A stretch of 64,000 bases of DNA from Bacteroides sp. AN502(2024). Lineage in GTDB: Bacteria > Bacteroidota > Bacteroidia > Bacteroidales > Bacteroidaceae. A program made the position numbers and the translations under genes. The stretch spans positions 682,001 to 746,000 of the forward strand of contig NZ_JBGFSP010000003.1 in the NCBI RefSeq assembly GCF_041227145.1, in the 5' to 3' direction. The notes beneath the pieces were generated by a model. That model was not told where the DNA came from. It made no database searches and saw nothing but the letters and a program-made list of their open reading frames with translations. This document shows positions 50,901 through 58,024 of this stretch, piece after piece. The stretch's first letter is position 1, and every line of letters starts with the position of its first letter.

Positions 50901-50979
50901 CTTTACAAGATGTAAATGTGCCTGTCGAAGACGCTAATAAAGCTCCAAACAGGACTGCATTTAAAAACTTTTTGTTCAT
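47926..50979 (-). CDS. S-layer-like surface lipoprotein, phase-variable
   Basis: A 1017-residue lipoprotein. The signal ends at the lipobox TSC (Cys25) followed by KDYDDDINGLSERVDAVEKTLADL, a short coiled coil typical of this Bacteroides surface family. The remainder is Thr/Asn/Asp-rich beta-sandwich sequence without catalytic motifs and with very few Cys. The protein family, gene order (OmpA gene downstream, invertible promoter upstream) and leader resemble the BT1927-type S-layer locus of B. thetaiotaomicron, in which ON cells carry a tiled surface layer. Identity with that system is inference from memory. The leader from the switch to the ATG is about 190 nt. Confidence 0.78.
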   Translation of the reverse strand: MNKKFLNAVLFGALLASSTGTFTSCKDYDDDINGLSERVDAVEKTLADLNTKFGALAYVKSVSFANGVLTVTDQSGTPTTYTVPDKDTNTTYTLDVTSSREGNVTTVTVTLTGSDNSKIVKTFTITDNDTVTQDTKLDPTKFWMDSEGVMWYGTKDDKENSTKTGVAVPKQPQHDKTTVSVVQYKDETGVVVGWEILVDNQPLSTKLLIQDVLPITSFEYIPTKILAGWGERVIVFEENSYKQKTIVDNEVKTSATAILYMSNVATPQYRVNPSSATLAQLTEEGKAQILKQTAEQVTRTPGVFIDWKKTTIENGIMTVSLEADPALFEDDANKLDMIAFQFETTAKNKVTTEYVGVINKDAEIDVVLTDKAVTATNPGDDVNHFAITKADAEAQVAKIDDKNMPMTGNAALVQNVTYSEAIAGINLTELVSACNVKDATGHKFFDYTKYPDLTLSFEAVAYKVNETPQERYMSLDGVTFKAVNYGNVNESCIGKAPMVLAKLTDSHNGNAIVAAAYIKLLIVGDAAAKPELDITITENATIGIDCNNPAYTWSTNDEFMSTQVYTFSTNEKLTALSKEQFHTLYEYAAAPVVGFDNVGTWNVTEILTAGDNKANRGAKFELTTAPLEAKTYVAYAVYEKTTDADVVVSIANGGMYPKYVAIKHVVKVDPINFTATAKEKAPNAWNGNTASIYCQTPGATNTTQIIGDLNELFVGGEVQFDYSSSFDAEKFPSFTADKMEYTFVFSEKNLKATRGLVTGVDGTQYQLALNVDKTELHAVGKDLTGTAVTAAIAADNLVASLSDANNNDVTFANTAVAKNLLNKEARGDNSFSAVMDIVYENGCDMSVPVTNGEFNLAFIRPVNVSSDASKFFTDGLNEGDPDNTLNLGELVTFTDWRKDAPLNSFAANLDYYRYYGVTKIECKGNIADVVETDWTGTRKTLKEAFGSELASQIITIIPKGVTYTTTEVTAVPDFGTVSYIKSSRVEIKDYKLYIPLTITYTWGTIEETIEVQVKATK

Positions 50980-51169
50980 AATAAAAAAAACTTTTAATTT
51001 ATAAATTAAATAATAGAAATATAGTCTCTCGATGTCGATTCAACAATCTCATGTAATTTCCCTTTCATTTATTATTTTCATTTACTATATAACCTCCTTT
51101 TCTTATTTATTTTACCTATGTTCATCCCCCGGCAGGAGACGAGCTGAAATAGACTCCCAATGCATTAAA

Positions 51170-51475
51170 CCCGTTACTTTGTAGGTAACGGGAAAACCTT
51201 TGTGCCTGCTCTTTGGGAGTAGTCTATACTGGAAAATACCACGATATATAACGAATCTTCTAACCCCTGCTTATCAGAAAAAGTAGAGGGGAGGGGAATC
51301 TATTGCAAAATTTAGACGTTGACACCGTTCTAAGACAAAGAATCCACGTGTTCTTCTATGTTTGTTCCTTTTTTAAGTAATTTATTGGAAAAAATGTACG
51401 ATTTCGTTTGGATGTTTTAATAAATATACTCATCTTTGCACCGATATTTAATTCCGTTACCTACAAAGTAACGGG
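51170..51475. promoter_or_regulatory. invertible promoter segment of the S-layer locus
   Basis: Perfect 22-bp inverted repeats lie at 51170-51191 and 51454-51475 (core GTTACTTTGTAGGTAAC and its complement), with 262 bp between. Each repeat is itself a partial palindrome, GTTAC-TTTGTAG-GTAAC, as expected of a tyrosine-recombinase crossover site. The only good promoter inside is TTTG-N20-CATCTTTG at 51407-51438, reading right, away from the S-layer gene. Inversion would aim it at 50979. The recombinase gene lies 7 bp to the right. Confidence 0.88.
51407..51438 (+). promoter_or_regulatory. promoter inside the S-layer switch (OFF orientation)
   Basis: TTTG (51407-51410), exactly 20 bp, CATCTTTG (51431-51438): ideal spacing, one mismatch in the -7. 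In this orientation it would read antisense into the recombinase gene. Confidence 0.7.
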
Positions 51476-51482
51476 CTATTTA

Positions 51483-52418
51483 TCAACAAATTGCAATGCT
51501 AACTGTACGATTTATAAAATCGATTACCCGTCTATTGGCCTCATCTATTTTCTTATCCCTGAAAGGCTTCAAATAGGTTTCGGTCACACTAATGGAAGAG
51601 TGACCCATCGCTTCGGAAATAATTCCCGGATGAATCTCACAATAATAGGCTGTCGTAGCCCAAGTATGGCGGGCGGTATATGAACTTAATCTATCACTTA
51701 ACCCTAGTATTTTCCCAAGTAACATCAGTTGTCTGTTAAAATTACGAAGCGCCAGTTGGTATTCCCGATAGGCTTCCTTTGTTCCTTCACGACTACTTAG
51801 TATGGGAAATAAATAGGGAGATGAGCTGTCGCGACTCATATACTTTTTTAATATCCCCATTGCTTCCGGTGTTACAGTTACTGCTAAAGGACGTCCTGTT
51901 TTGCGCCTGCGATAAGTGATTATATTATCATGCAAGTCGCTTTTACGTAGGTAAGCTAAATCGACAAACGGCAGTCCACGTAATAAAAACATTAGAACAA
52001 ACAGTTCTCTGGCCCGCTGCATGTCAGGAGTTACGGCGGACATTTGCATTTTAGTGAACATTTTTTTCATGTCTTCCATTTCCAGTGAGCGTTTGCGATC
52101 AGCACGTGTACCCGTATAAACCGCACGGAACAAATGAGGTACATACGGTGCCATACGATTGTCGACTGCTCGATTATAAACGGCACGAAACGTTCTCAAA
52201 TAAGTGGAAACTGTGTTCCAACTACAACCACGGCTACGAAGGTGAATCTCGAAGCCTTTTAACCACTTTGGAGTTACTTCATGAAATGCAAAGTCCTCTT
52301 TCCCACGATAAGCAACAATAGCATTGAGACTGCTACGATAAACGTGCGCAGTACCAAAGTTTCCCCCCATATGTAGCCCGTCGGCTACCTGTTTCATAAA
52401 TGCTACTACTTTTAACAT
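51483..52418 (-). CDS. tyrosine site-specific recombinase (invertase type)
   Basis: A 311-residue recombinase. The N-terminal 90 residues are a SAM-like core-binding domain without the arm-binding domain of larger Bacteroides integrases, as in the short invertases of the Tsr type. Catalytic residues: Arg147 (LLRGLPFVDL), Lys173 (RRRKTGR), Arg250 (SYTARHTWA), His273 (MGHSS) and the Tyr282 nucleophile (TETYL). The first His of HxxR is Tyr here, common in Bacteroides members. Its stop codon lies 7 bp from the right inverted repeat, so it is the likely enzyme for the S-layer switch. Confidence 0.85.
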   Translation of the reverse strand: MLKVVAFMKQVADGLHMGGNFGTAHVYRSSLNAIVAYRGKEDFAFHEVTPKWLKGFEIHLRSRGCSWNTVSTYLRTFRAVYNRAVDNRMAPYVPHLFRAVYTGTRADRKRSLEMEDMKKMFTKMQMSAVTPDMQRARELFVLMFLLRGLPFVDLAYLRKSDLHDNIITYRRRKTGRPLAVTVTPEAMGILKKYMSRDSSSPYLFPILSSREGTKEAYREYQLALRNFNRQLMLLGKILGLSDRLSSYTARHTWATTAYYCEIHPGIISEAMGHSSISVTETYLKPFRDKKIDEANRRVIDFINRTVSIAIC

Positions 52419-52622
52419 CTTACTTGTTATTAAAAAATTATGCTATAAATATAACAGGTTTTGAACTAAATACGATACTCTATCTAAATTATAAGCGCTC
52501 TAACACACGGCTCTTCCCATTTAAACCTGTTTTGTTCTCTCTTATAGGTCACAGCCGACGCCATGTCAATGCAGAAAGACATCATACCGGGAGTTCTTCT
52601 TTATGTTTGAAAAGCACAAAAC
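52419..52622. other. intergenic region upstream of the recombinase gene
   Basis: AT-rich, with no supported gene. It should hold the recombinase promoter, but I see no consensus -7 element on the minus strand. Confidence 0.4.
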
Positions 52623-52700
52623 ATCTGCCATCTGCAACAAAGTCATGCTAAATCGATGAATATAAGAGACTTATGCTGTTGCAGATACCTGTTGCAGATA
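52623..52700. repeat. 78-bp interspersed repeat, left copy
   Basis: Begins ATCTGCCATCTGCAACA and ends TGTTGCAGATACCTGTTGCAGATA (quoted in two parts: TGTTGCAGATACC, TGTTGCAGATA). It is an imperfect inverted copy of 56426-56503. The outer parts, CATCTGCAACA and TGTTGCAGAT, are themselves complementary, so each copy can form a hairpin. It abuts the IS1182 end exactly. Confidence 0.75.
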
Positions 52701-54538
52701 GAAGGTGTGTCGTAATGAACGATACGCCTTCTTTTTTTCATCACCTATAAAGAATCAGTAAACCTTCTTCAAGCTGCGCTCTTTTGAAGATTTGTTTGAT
52801 AAATGTGTTCCCCCCATCTGAAAAGAGCGGGTACAAGTTTATAAAACAGTTTAATCATCCAGTCTATACCTTCTTTTCTCATTTTTGCACACATCTTTTT
52901 TATATTGAAGGCAATGGCCAAGAATGCGAAGTCCATAAAGACCTTCTCCTTTCCAAAATGGCGGAAGCGTTTGTAGTTCATATTATATTTTATTTGCCCG
53001 AACACAGCTTCCGGTTCTATACATCTTTGCCCTCTGTGTTTCAGTCCTTCTTCGGAACATAGTAATTCTTTGGCTTTCTGCCTGTATTTCCTGAGTCTGT
53101 GATTCAGTTCTATTGTCCTGTTTCCCTTTGCCTTAAAACATAGACATCTCAACGGACACCCTTCACATCTGACGGCTCTGTACCTGGCATTTTCGCTTAC
53201 ATATCCGGATGCAGTTTTCACATGCCCGGTTCCTGTCCTCCGCATCTTTTGTCCCATGGGGCAGATGCAATAGTCATGTTCTTCATTGTAATAGAAGTTT
53301 TCGGCCTTGAACGGATTCGGTTTGAATCCGGGTCGCTGTTCCATGTGGAAGTAGTTGTATTTGACGTAGGCTTCCATATCGTTTTCAGACATGAAACGGT
53401 AATTTTCCTCAGAACCATATCCGGAGTCGGCAACCACCATATGGGCCAATCTGTCGTATCTGCCTGAAAAGGATTGCAGGAAAGGTATCATGGTCAGTGT
53501 ATCCGTAGGATTGGAGAAAAGAGCGAAGTCGGTAATGAATTGGTTCTCGGTACCGATCTGAAGGTTGTAGCCGGGTTTTGTCTGCCCGTTACGCATGGCG
53601 TCCTCCTTCATCCTCATAAAAGTGGCATCCTTGTCTGTCTTGGAATAGGAGTTGCGAGCTTGCAGATTTTCCAGATGACCGTCGTATTCCTGCAGTTTAT
53701 CTCTGTGTTCTTCCAGCTCCTTGAGCTGTTTGCGTTTCTTTTTCAGTGCAGTCTTTTCCTCTTTCGTGCAAGGATCGGGAGCCTGTGCAAGTGCATTACG
53801 TAATTCTCCCGCCATTTCGGTCAGCATAGTCGGAGTAAACTCTATCCCCTCATTGGTCTCTGATGATTTCTCCTGAGCGATGAACTCGTCTATCTGACCT
53901 AATAGTACATGTATTTTCTTCATCAGGCGTTCACGGTTCCGTTCGACCGTTTTTCTCCAGACGAAAGTGTACTTGTTTGCCTTGGATTCGATTTTTGTAC
54001 CGTCAATGTATTCCACATTCAGGCTGATGAAACCTTTGGAAGAAAGCAGAAGTACGGTTTGGGTAAACACCTCGTTGATTTCCTTCTTCACCCGGTTGCG
54101 GAATCGGTTGATGGTAATGAAATCCGGTTTCTCGTATCCGGCCAGCCATATATAATGGATATCACGATGGAGTAGCTTTTCTATTTTCCGGCAGGAGTAG
54201 ATGTTGTTCATGTAGGCATACAGAATAACCTTGAGCATCATTCGGGGATGGTAAGCACTACGGCCGCATTCCTTGTATAACTTTCTGAAACCTTCAAGAT
54301 TCAGGCTTTCAACCAGAACGTCAACCATGCGAACCGGATCGTTTTCTGCAATATCCTCATCGATTCTCTCAGGAAAAAGCACTGTTTGGTTGGGAATGTA
54401 AGGACGAAAATGTATCTTTGTCATAGTATGAAATATTATGCTTAAAGATACAAAATCTTTAGGTAATAACAAAGCCCCTGCTTGTGAAAGTCGGGGCTTT
54501 GGGCAAAAAAAAGAAGGTGCACATTTTGACACACCTTC
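52701..54538 (-). mobile_element. IS1182-type insertion sequence
   Basis: An element of 1838 bp. Terminal inverted repeats are GAAGGTGTGTC at 52701 and GACACACCTTC ending at 54538, both followed inward by a TTCTTTTTTT tract. ATA flanks both ends and may be a short target duplication. A GC-rich hairpin AAAGCCCC...GGGGCTTT (54471-54500) lies just inside the right end, where it could block read-in transcription. Confidence 0.85.
52769..54424 (-). CDS. IS1182 family transposase
   Basis: A 551-residue DDE transposase. The N-terminus FRPYIPNQTVLFPERIDEDI and the segments GRSAYHPRMMLKVILYAYMNNIYSCRKIE and YIDGTKIESKANKYTFVWRK are diagnostic; VADSGYGSEENYRFM holds a catalytic Asp; a Cys cluster (CEGCPLRCLCFKAKGNR) and a C-terminal HRGQRCIEPEAVFGQIKYN with Glu follow. 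The frame is open 36 codons further upstream through the inner end of the IS, but the MTKIHF start fits the family. It appears intact. Confidence 0.9.
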   Translation of the reverse strand: MTKIHFRPYIPNQTVLFPERIDEDIAENDPVRMVDVLVESLNLEGFRKLYKECGRSAYHPRMMLKVILYAYMNNIYSCRKIEKLLHRDIHYIWLAGYEKPDFITINRFRNRVKKEINEVFTQTVLLLSSKGFISLNVEYIDGTKIESKANKYTFVWRKTVERNRERLMKKIHVLLGQIDEFIAQEKSSETNEGIEFTPTMLTEMAGELRNALAQAPDPCTKEEKTALKKKRKQLKELEEHRDKLQEYDGHLENLQARNSYSKTDKDATFMRMKEDAMRNGQTKPGYNLQIGTENQFITDFALFSNPTDTLTMIPFLQSFSGRYDRLAHMVVADSGYGSEENYRFMSENDMEAYVKYNYFHMEQRPGFKPNPFKAENFYYNEEHDYCICPMGQKMRRTGTGHVKTASGYVSENARYRAVRCEGCPLRCLCFKAKGNRTIELNHRLRKYRQKAKELLCSEEGLKHRGQRCIEPEAVFGQIKYNMNYKRFRHFGKEKVFMDFAFLAIAFNIKKMCAKMRKEGIDWMIKLFYKLVPALFRWGEHIYQTNLQKSAA

Positions 54539-54649
54539 ATACCATTCAAATACCGGATTTGCACGGTTTGCCTACACCCGTACTATGTAGTGCATGTCTT
54601 ATACGGATTTAGGTTGACACCTTTTTAGAGACATAAAAAAAGAAAAATT

Positions 54650-55027
54650 ATGTCTAAATTATCTCGTAAGATTTATTCTGAGACTTTCAAATTGGAAGTT
54701 CTCCGTGATTACTTCAGTAGCGGTTTGTCAATGTTTGCTACTGCCAAGAAATGGGGTTTACCCAACCATACTTATATTCTGCGTTGGCAAAAGTGTTATG
54801 CAATTGATTCGGATTCCTTATCTTTGTCCCCCGAACTTCTGTCAGATCTTCAAATGAAAAAGAATCCAAAATCAAAATCTAAAGAAGAACTTCTTGAAGC
54901 GGAAAATTTGCGTCTGAGAAAGGCTTTGGAACTTGAAAAACTTCGTTCCCATGCCTTTGAAAGACTGATTGAACTCACAGAAAGAGAAGAAGGGATTTCC
55001 ATCTTAAAAAAAGATGGTGCCAAATAG
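54650..55027 (+). CDS. IS3 family OrfA
   Basis: A 125-residue protein with an N-terminal helix-turn-helix (KIYSETFKLEVLRDYFSSGLS, then AKKWGLPNHTYILRW) and a C-terminal Leu-rich coiled coil (LLEAENLRLRKALELEKLRSHAF). It binds the IS ends. Near its end an A7 run at 55006-55012 is placed for a -1 ribosomal shift into OrfB; zero-frame codons there are AAA AAA GAT. Confidence 0.88.
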   Translation: MSKLSRKIYSETFKLEVLRDYFSSGLSMFATAKKWGLPNHTYILRWQKCYAIDSDSLSLSPELLSDLQMKKNPKSKSKEELLEAENLRLRKALELEKLRSHAFERLIELTEREEGISILKKDGAK

Positions 55028-55062
55028 TCACCGGCCTTCGTGAAGAGTTTCCTCACATCAGT

Positions 55063-55905
55063 GTGAAAACCCTTTGCGGACTGTTTGGCATGTCTTCCCA
55101 GGCCTATTACAAAAAGAAAAAAAATCTTTTGTCGCGTCATCAGATCAGAACAGCCATCTTGGATGCCGTCTTCTTCTACCGCTCAAAGGCTCCGGGCATC
55201 GGTGGTTTGAAATTATACCATGAGCTCCGCTCCCTTTATGGAAGCGAGATAACCGGAGGGCGGGATGCCTTCCTTCATCTGCTGCGTTCGGAACGCCTTA
55301 TGCTGCCCCCGAAGAAACCCAGGCATACGACGGACTCCCACCATCTTTACAAGAAGTATCCGAATCTGATCAAGGGGGTAACGGCACAATACCCGAACCA
55401 TATCTGGGTATGTGACATCACTTACATCTGGATTGAAGGTGGCGTATGCTACCTCCATCTTGTAACGGACATGTACTCACATGCCGTTTTAGGATGGGTG
55501 CTCTCTCCCAGTTTGCATGCCGAATATACGCTACAGGCACTGGAACAGGCCATCAATGAGGCCGGAGGTGGCAATCTTTGCGGCACAATCCACCATTCCG
55601 ACCGGGGGGTACAGTATGCCTGCGATGCCTATATCGACACACTGGTCACTCATCATATACGTGTGAGCATGACTGAAGATTACAACCCGACGGACAATGC
55701 GGTAGCAGAAAGGATGAATGGCATCCTGAAAACGGAATGGATATACGGCATGTCGCTGTTCAGGGATAAAGAGATGGCACGGGAGCAGATTACGCGAATG
55801 ATTGACTTCTATAATAATGGACGACCACATATGAGCATAGGTATGAAAAAACCCATGGACGTATATCATGGAGAGGTGCCGGGAAAATCATTGTGGAAAA
55901 AATAA
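55063..55905 (+). CDS. IS3 family transposase OrfB
   Basis: 280 residues from the first ATG, but the frame is open back to the A7 run at 55006, so it is normally made as an OrfAB fusion by -1 frameshifting. The rve integrase core is complete: WVCDITYI and HHSDRGVQY carry the two Asp, and NPTDNAVAERMNGILKTEW carries the Glu, giving DDE. The N-terminal part has the HTH_21-type segment YRSKAPGIGGLKLYHEL. It appears active. Confidence 0.9.
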   Translation: MKTLCGLFGMSSQAYYKKKKNLLSRHQIRTAILDAVFFYRSKAPGIGGLKLYHELRSLYGSEITGGRDAFLHLLRSERLMLPPKKPRHTTDSHHLYKKYPNLIKGVTAQYPNHIWVCDITYIWIEGGVCYLHLVTDMYSHAVLGWVLSPSLHAEYTLQALEQAINEAGGGNLCGTIHHSDRGVQYACDAYIDTLVTHHIRVSMTEDYNPTDNAVAERMNGILKTEWIYGMSLFRDKEMAREQITRMIDFYNNGRPHMSIGMKKPMDVYHGEVPGKSLWKK

Positions 55906-56111
55906 GGTTCCATATGATAAATAAATACTATATTTGCGATACCGAGAGCCCGAGCACACTCAGATTTGTCCATTGTTTTTACGTATGACAACTATCTTAG
56001 GAGCAAAGGGAAGAAACTAACAACTGTTTTAGTTATGAATAACAGAATGTGACAACTTATTTAGTAACTAGCCTCTAAAAGTGACAACCATTTCTAGTAT
56101 AAGTCAGCAAA

Positions 56112-56301
56112 CAAGTGTTCCACCGTGTTGAAACAAAGTGTTTAGCACCTTGAAACAAAGTGTTCCACCATATTGAAACAAAGTGTTCCACCATATTGAA
56201 ACAAAGTGTTCACCGTGTTGAAACAAAGTGTTCCACCGTATTGAAACAAAGTGTTTACCGTGTTGAAACAAAGTGTTTACCGTGTTGAAACAGAGTGGTT
56301 C
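56112..56301. repeat. tandem 22-23-bp repeats
   Basis: About eight head-to-tail copies of TTGAAACAAAGTGTTCCACC plus GTG or ATA, alternating 22 and 23 bp, with drift in the last bases (TTTACC, TTCACC, TTTAGCACC). The units are less regular than those at 16688. GTTCCACC also occurs in the palindrome at 127-194. Confidence 0.85.
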
Positions 56302-56425
56302 GCTGAAGTAACAAATACAATAGCAAAGCATACGAGTTTACTTGTGAGATTGAAAGAGTAGTTTATCATGTTGTCAGACCATCATGAGCTAAAACAGATA
56401 TGTTGCAGATACTTGACCTGCAACA

Positions 56426-56503
56426 TATCTGCAACAGGTATCTGCAACGACATAAGCCATTATATTTCAATTAGATACAACGAAATTGTTGCAGATGGCA
56501 GAT
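56426..56503. repeat. 78-bp interspersed repeat, right copy
   Basis: Inverted copy of 52623-52700. The two ends match nearly exactly (TATCTGCAACAGGTATCTGC and TTGTTGCAGATGGCAGAT), with a diverged middle. Another half-copy of the same motif lies at 56401-56425. The interval 56302-56425 otherwise shows nothing. Confidence 0.75.
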
Positions 56504-56637
56504 AATTACCATAAATATATTCTTTTGTGTAGGAATCGAATGTAGGTTCCTCCATTATTCCTTTCTGAAGGAAAAATCTACGAACACCCCTTCTGAGAAT
56601 ATCTACGCAAATATTAGGTAGTTTCCGACAAATCATG

Positions 56638-56645
56638 TAAATTTG
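56638..56645 (+). promoter_or_regulatory. -7 element for tsaB operon
   Basis: TAAATTTG followed by C, exact consensus, 24 bp before the chosen ATG at 56670; it rules out the in-frame start at 56643. Confidence 0.6.
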
Positions 56646-56669
56646 CGACAATTTAATAAGCTGATTTTT

Positions 56670-57359
56670 ATGTCGTGTATACTGAATATCGAAACCTCTA
56701 CCTCTGTTTGCTCGGTAGCGGCTAGTCAAGACGGACAGACGATTTTTGTGAAAGAAGACTTGAAAGGACCTTCACACGCCGTTTCTTTAGGAGTTTTTGT
56801 AGATGAGGCATTATCGTTCATAGACAGTCATGCCATCCCCTTGGACGCAGTTGCAGTGAGCTGCGGACCGGGCTCGTACACCGGACTCCGAATCGGGGTT
56901 TCTATGGCGAAAGGAGTTTGTTACGGGCGCAATATCCCCTTGATTGGCATCCCGACATTGGAAATATTAAGCGTTCCGGTGTTATTATATCATGACCTGC
57001 CCACAAACGCTTTGCTTTGTCCGATGATCGACGCCCGCCGTATGGAAGTATACGCAGCCATCTATGACCGACGACTACAGGTGAAACGTGCAGTTGCCGC
57101 CGACATCGTAGATGAAAACTCTTATCTGGAGTACCTGAACGAGCAGCCGGTTTATTTCTTTGGAAACGGGGCCGATAAATGCCGCGAACAGATCAGGCAT
57201 CCGAACGCGCATTTTATCGACAATATCCACCCGTTGGCTAAAATGATGTTCCCGCTGGCAGAAAAAGCAATGGCCGAGGAAGACTATAAAGACGTGGCTT
57301 ACTTCGAACCTTTCTACTTGAAAGAATTCGTAGCCTCCATGCCGAAGAAACTTCTTTAA
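56670..57359 (+). CDS. tsaB: tRNA threonylcarbamoyladenosine biosynthesis protein TsaB
   Basis: A 229-residue ASKHA-fold protein starting CILNIETSTSVCSVAAS; AVSCGPGSYTGLRIGVSMAKG is the second hallmark. With TsaD and TsaE it makes the t6A37 modification of tRNAs that read ANN codons. It is the first gene of a long plus-strand run. Confidence 0.92.
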   Translation: MSCILNIETSTSVCSVAASQDGQTIFVKEDLKGPSHAVSLGVFVDEALSFIDSHAIPLDAVAVSCGPGSYTGLRIGVSMAKGVCYGRNIPLIGIPTLEILSVPVLLYHDLPTNALLCPMIDARRMEVYAAIYDRRLQVKRAVAADIVDENSYLEYLNEQPVYFFGNGADKCREQIRHPNAHFIDNIHPLAKMMFPLAEKAMAEEDYKDVAYFEPFYLKEFVASMPKKLL

Positions 57360-57384
57360 TTTTTAATTTTTTTATTGTCACAAG

Positions 57385-57996
57385 ATGCAATACAATACTC
57401 AACAGAAAAGAATGCCGCTTCCCGAATACGGACGTAGCATCCAAAACATGGTAGATTATGCGTTGACCATTCAGGATCGTGCAGAACGTCAACGTTGTGC
57501 CAACACCATCATTAACATTATGGGAAATATGTTTCCTCATTTGCGTGATGTACCCGATTTCAAGCACAAGCTTTGGGACCACCTGGCTATCATGTCCGGT
57601 TTTAAGCTGGATATTGACTACCCGTATGAAATCATCCGCAAGGACAATCTGGTAACCCGTCCGGACCATATCCCCTACTCCAATACCCGTATGCGTTACC
57701 GTCACTACGGACATACACTGGAAGTACTGATAAAGAAAGCTATCGAATTTCCCGAAGGAAACGAAAAGAGAAATTTGATCGCCCTCATCTGCAATCACAT
57801 GAAGAAGGATTACCTGGCATGGAACAAAGATACAGTGGACGAAAAGAAGATTGCCGAGGATCTGTACGAACTTTCCAACGGGAAACTCCAAATGACTGAC
57901 GATATCGTCCGGCTGATGGCAGAACGCCTGAACCAGAACTACCGCCCGAAGATGAACTATACCAACAATCGTCAGAACAATAAGAGAAGATACTAA
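57385..57996 (+). CDS. DUF4290 domain protein
   Basis: A 203-residue cytoplasmic protein of the Bacteroidetes-specific DUF4290 family: MPLPEYGRSIQNMVDYAL, NIMGNMFPHLRDVPDFKHKLWDHLA, then a basic tail rich in Asn/Arg. The function is unknown. It lies 25 bp after tsaB and 28 bp before murA, an arrangement that is conserved in Bacteroides as far as I recall. Confidence 0.85.
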   Translation: MQYNTQQKRMPLPEYGRSIQNMVDYALTIQDRAERQRCANTIINIMGNMFPHLRDVPDFKHKLWDHLAIMSGFKLDIDYPYEIIRKDNLVTRPDHIPYSNTRMRYRHYGHTLEVLIKKAIEFPEGNEKRNLIALICNHMKKDYLAWNKDTVDEKKIAEDLYELSNGKLQMTDDIVRLMAERLNQNYRPKMNYTNNRQNNKRRY

Positions 57997-58024
57997 ACAC
58001 TTTATACTTAATACTCAAAAATCA

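Larger units (their letters stand above)
54598..56103 (+). mobile_element. IS3-type insertion sequence
   Basis: Outer inverted ends CTTATAC (54598-54604) and GTATAAG (56097-56103) and inner ends GGTTGACACCTTTTTAGAG / CTCTAAAAGTGACAACC bound two overlapping ORFs. Without the outer 7-mer the element would be about 54611-56091. The right end holds three TGACAAC boxes (about 55986, 56050 and 56082), which is unusual. Exact ends need a second copy. Confidence 0.7.

Noticed and set aside
51274..51299. Terminator inside the S-layer switch (CCCCT...AGGGG)
   Set aside because: A short stem with a long loop and no T-run; not enough to call.
56112..56301. CRISPR array
   Set aside because: Head-to-tail repeats without spacers.
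56104..56331. A 75-codon minus-strand frame with repeated LFQHG motifs
   Set aside because: The repetition reflects the DNA tandem array; units of 22-23 bp do not keep one frame, so it is not a protein repeat.
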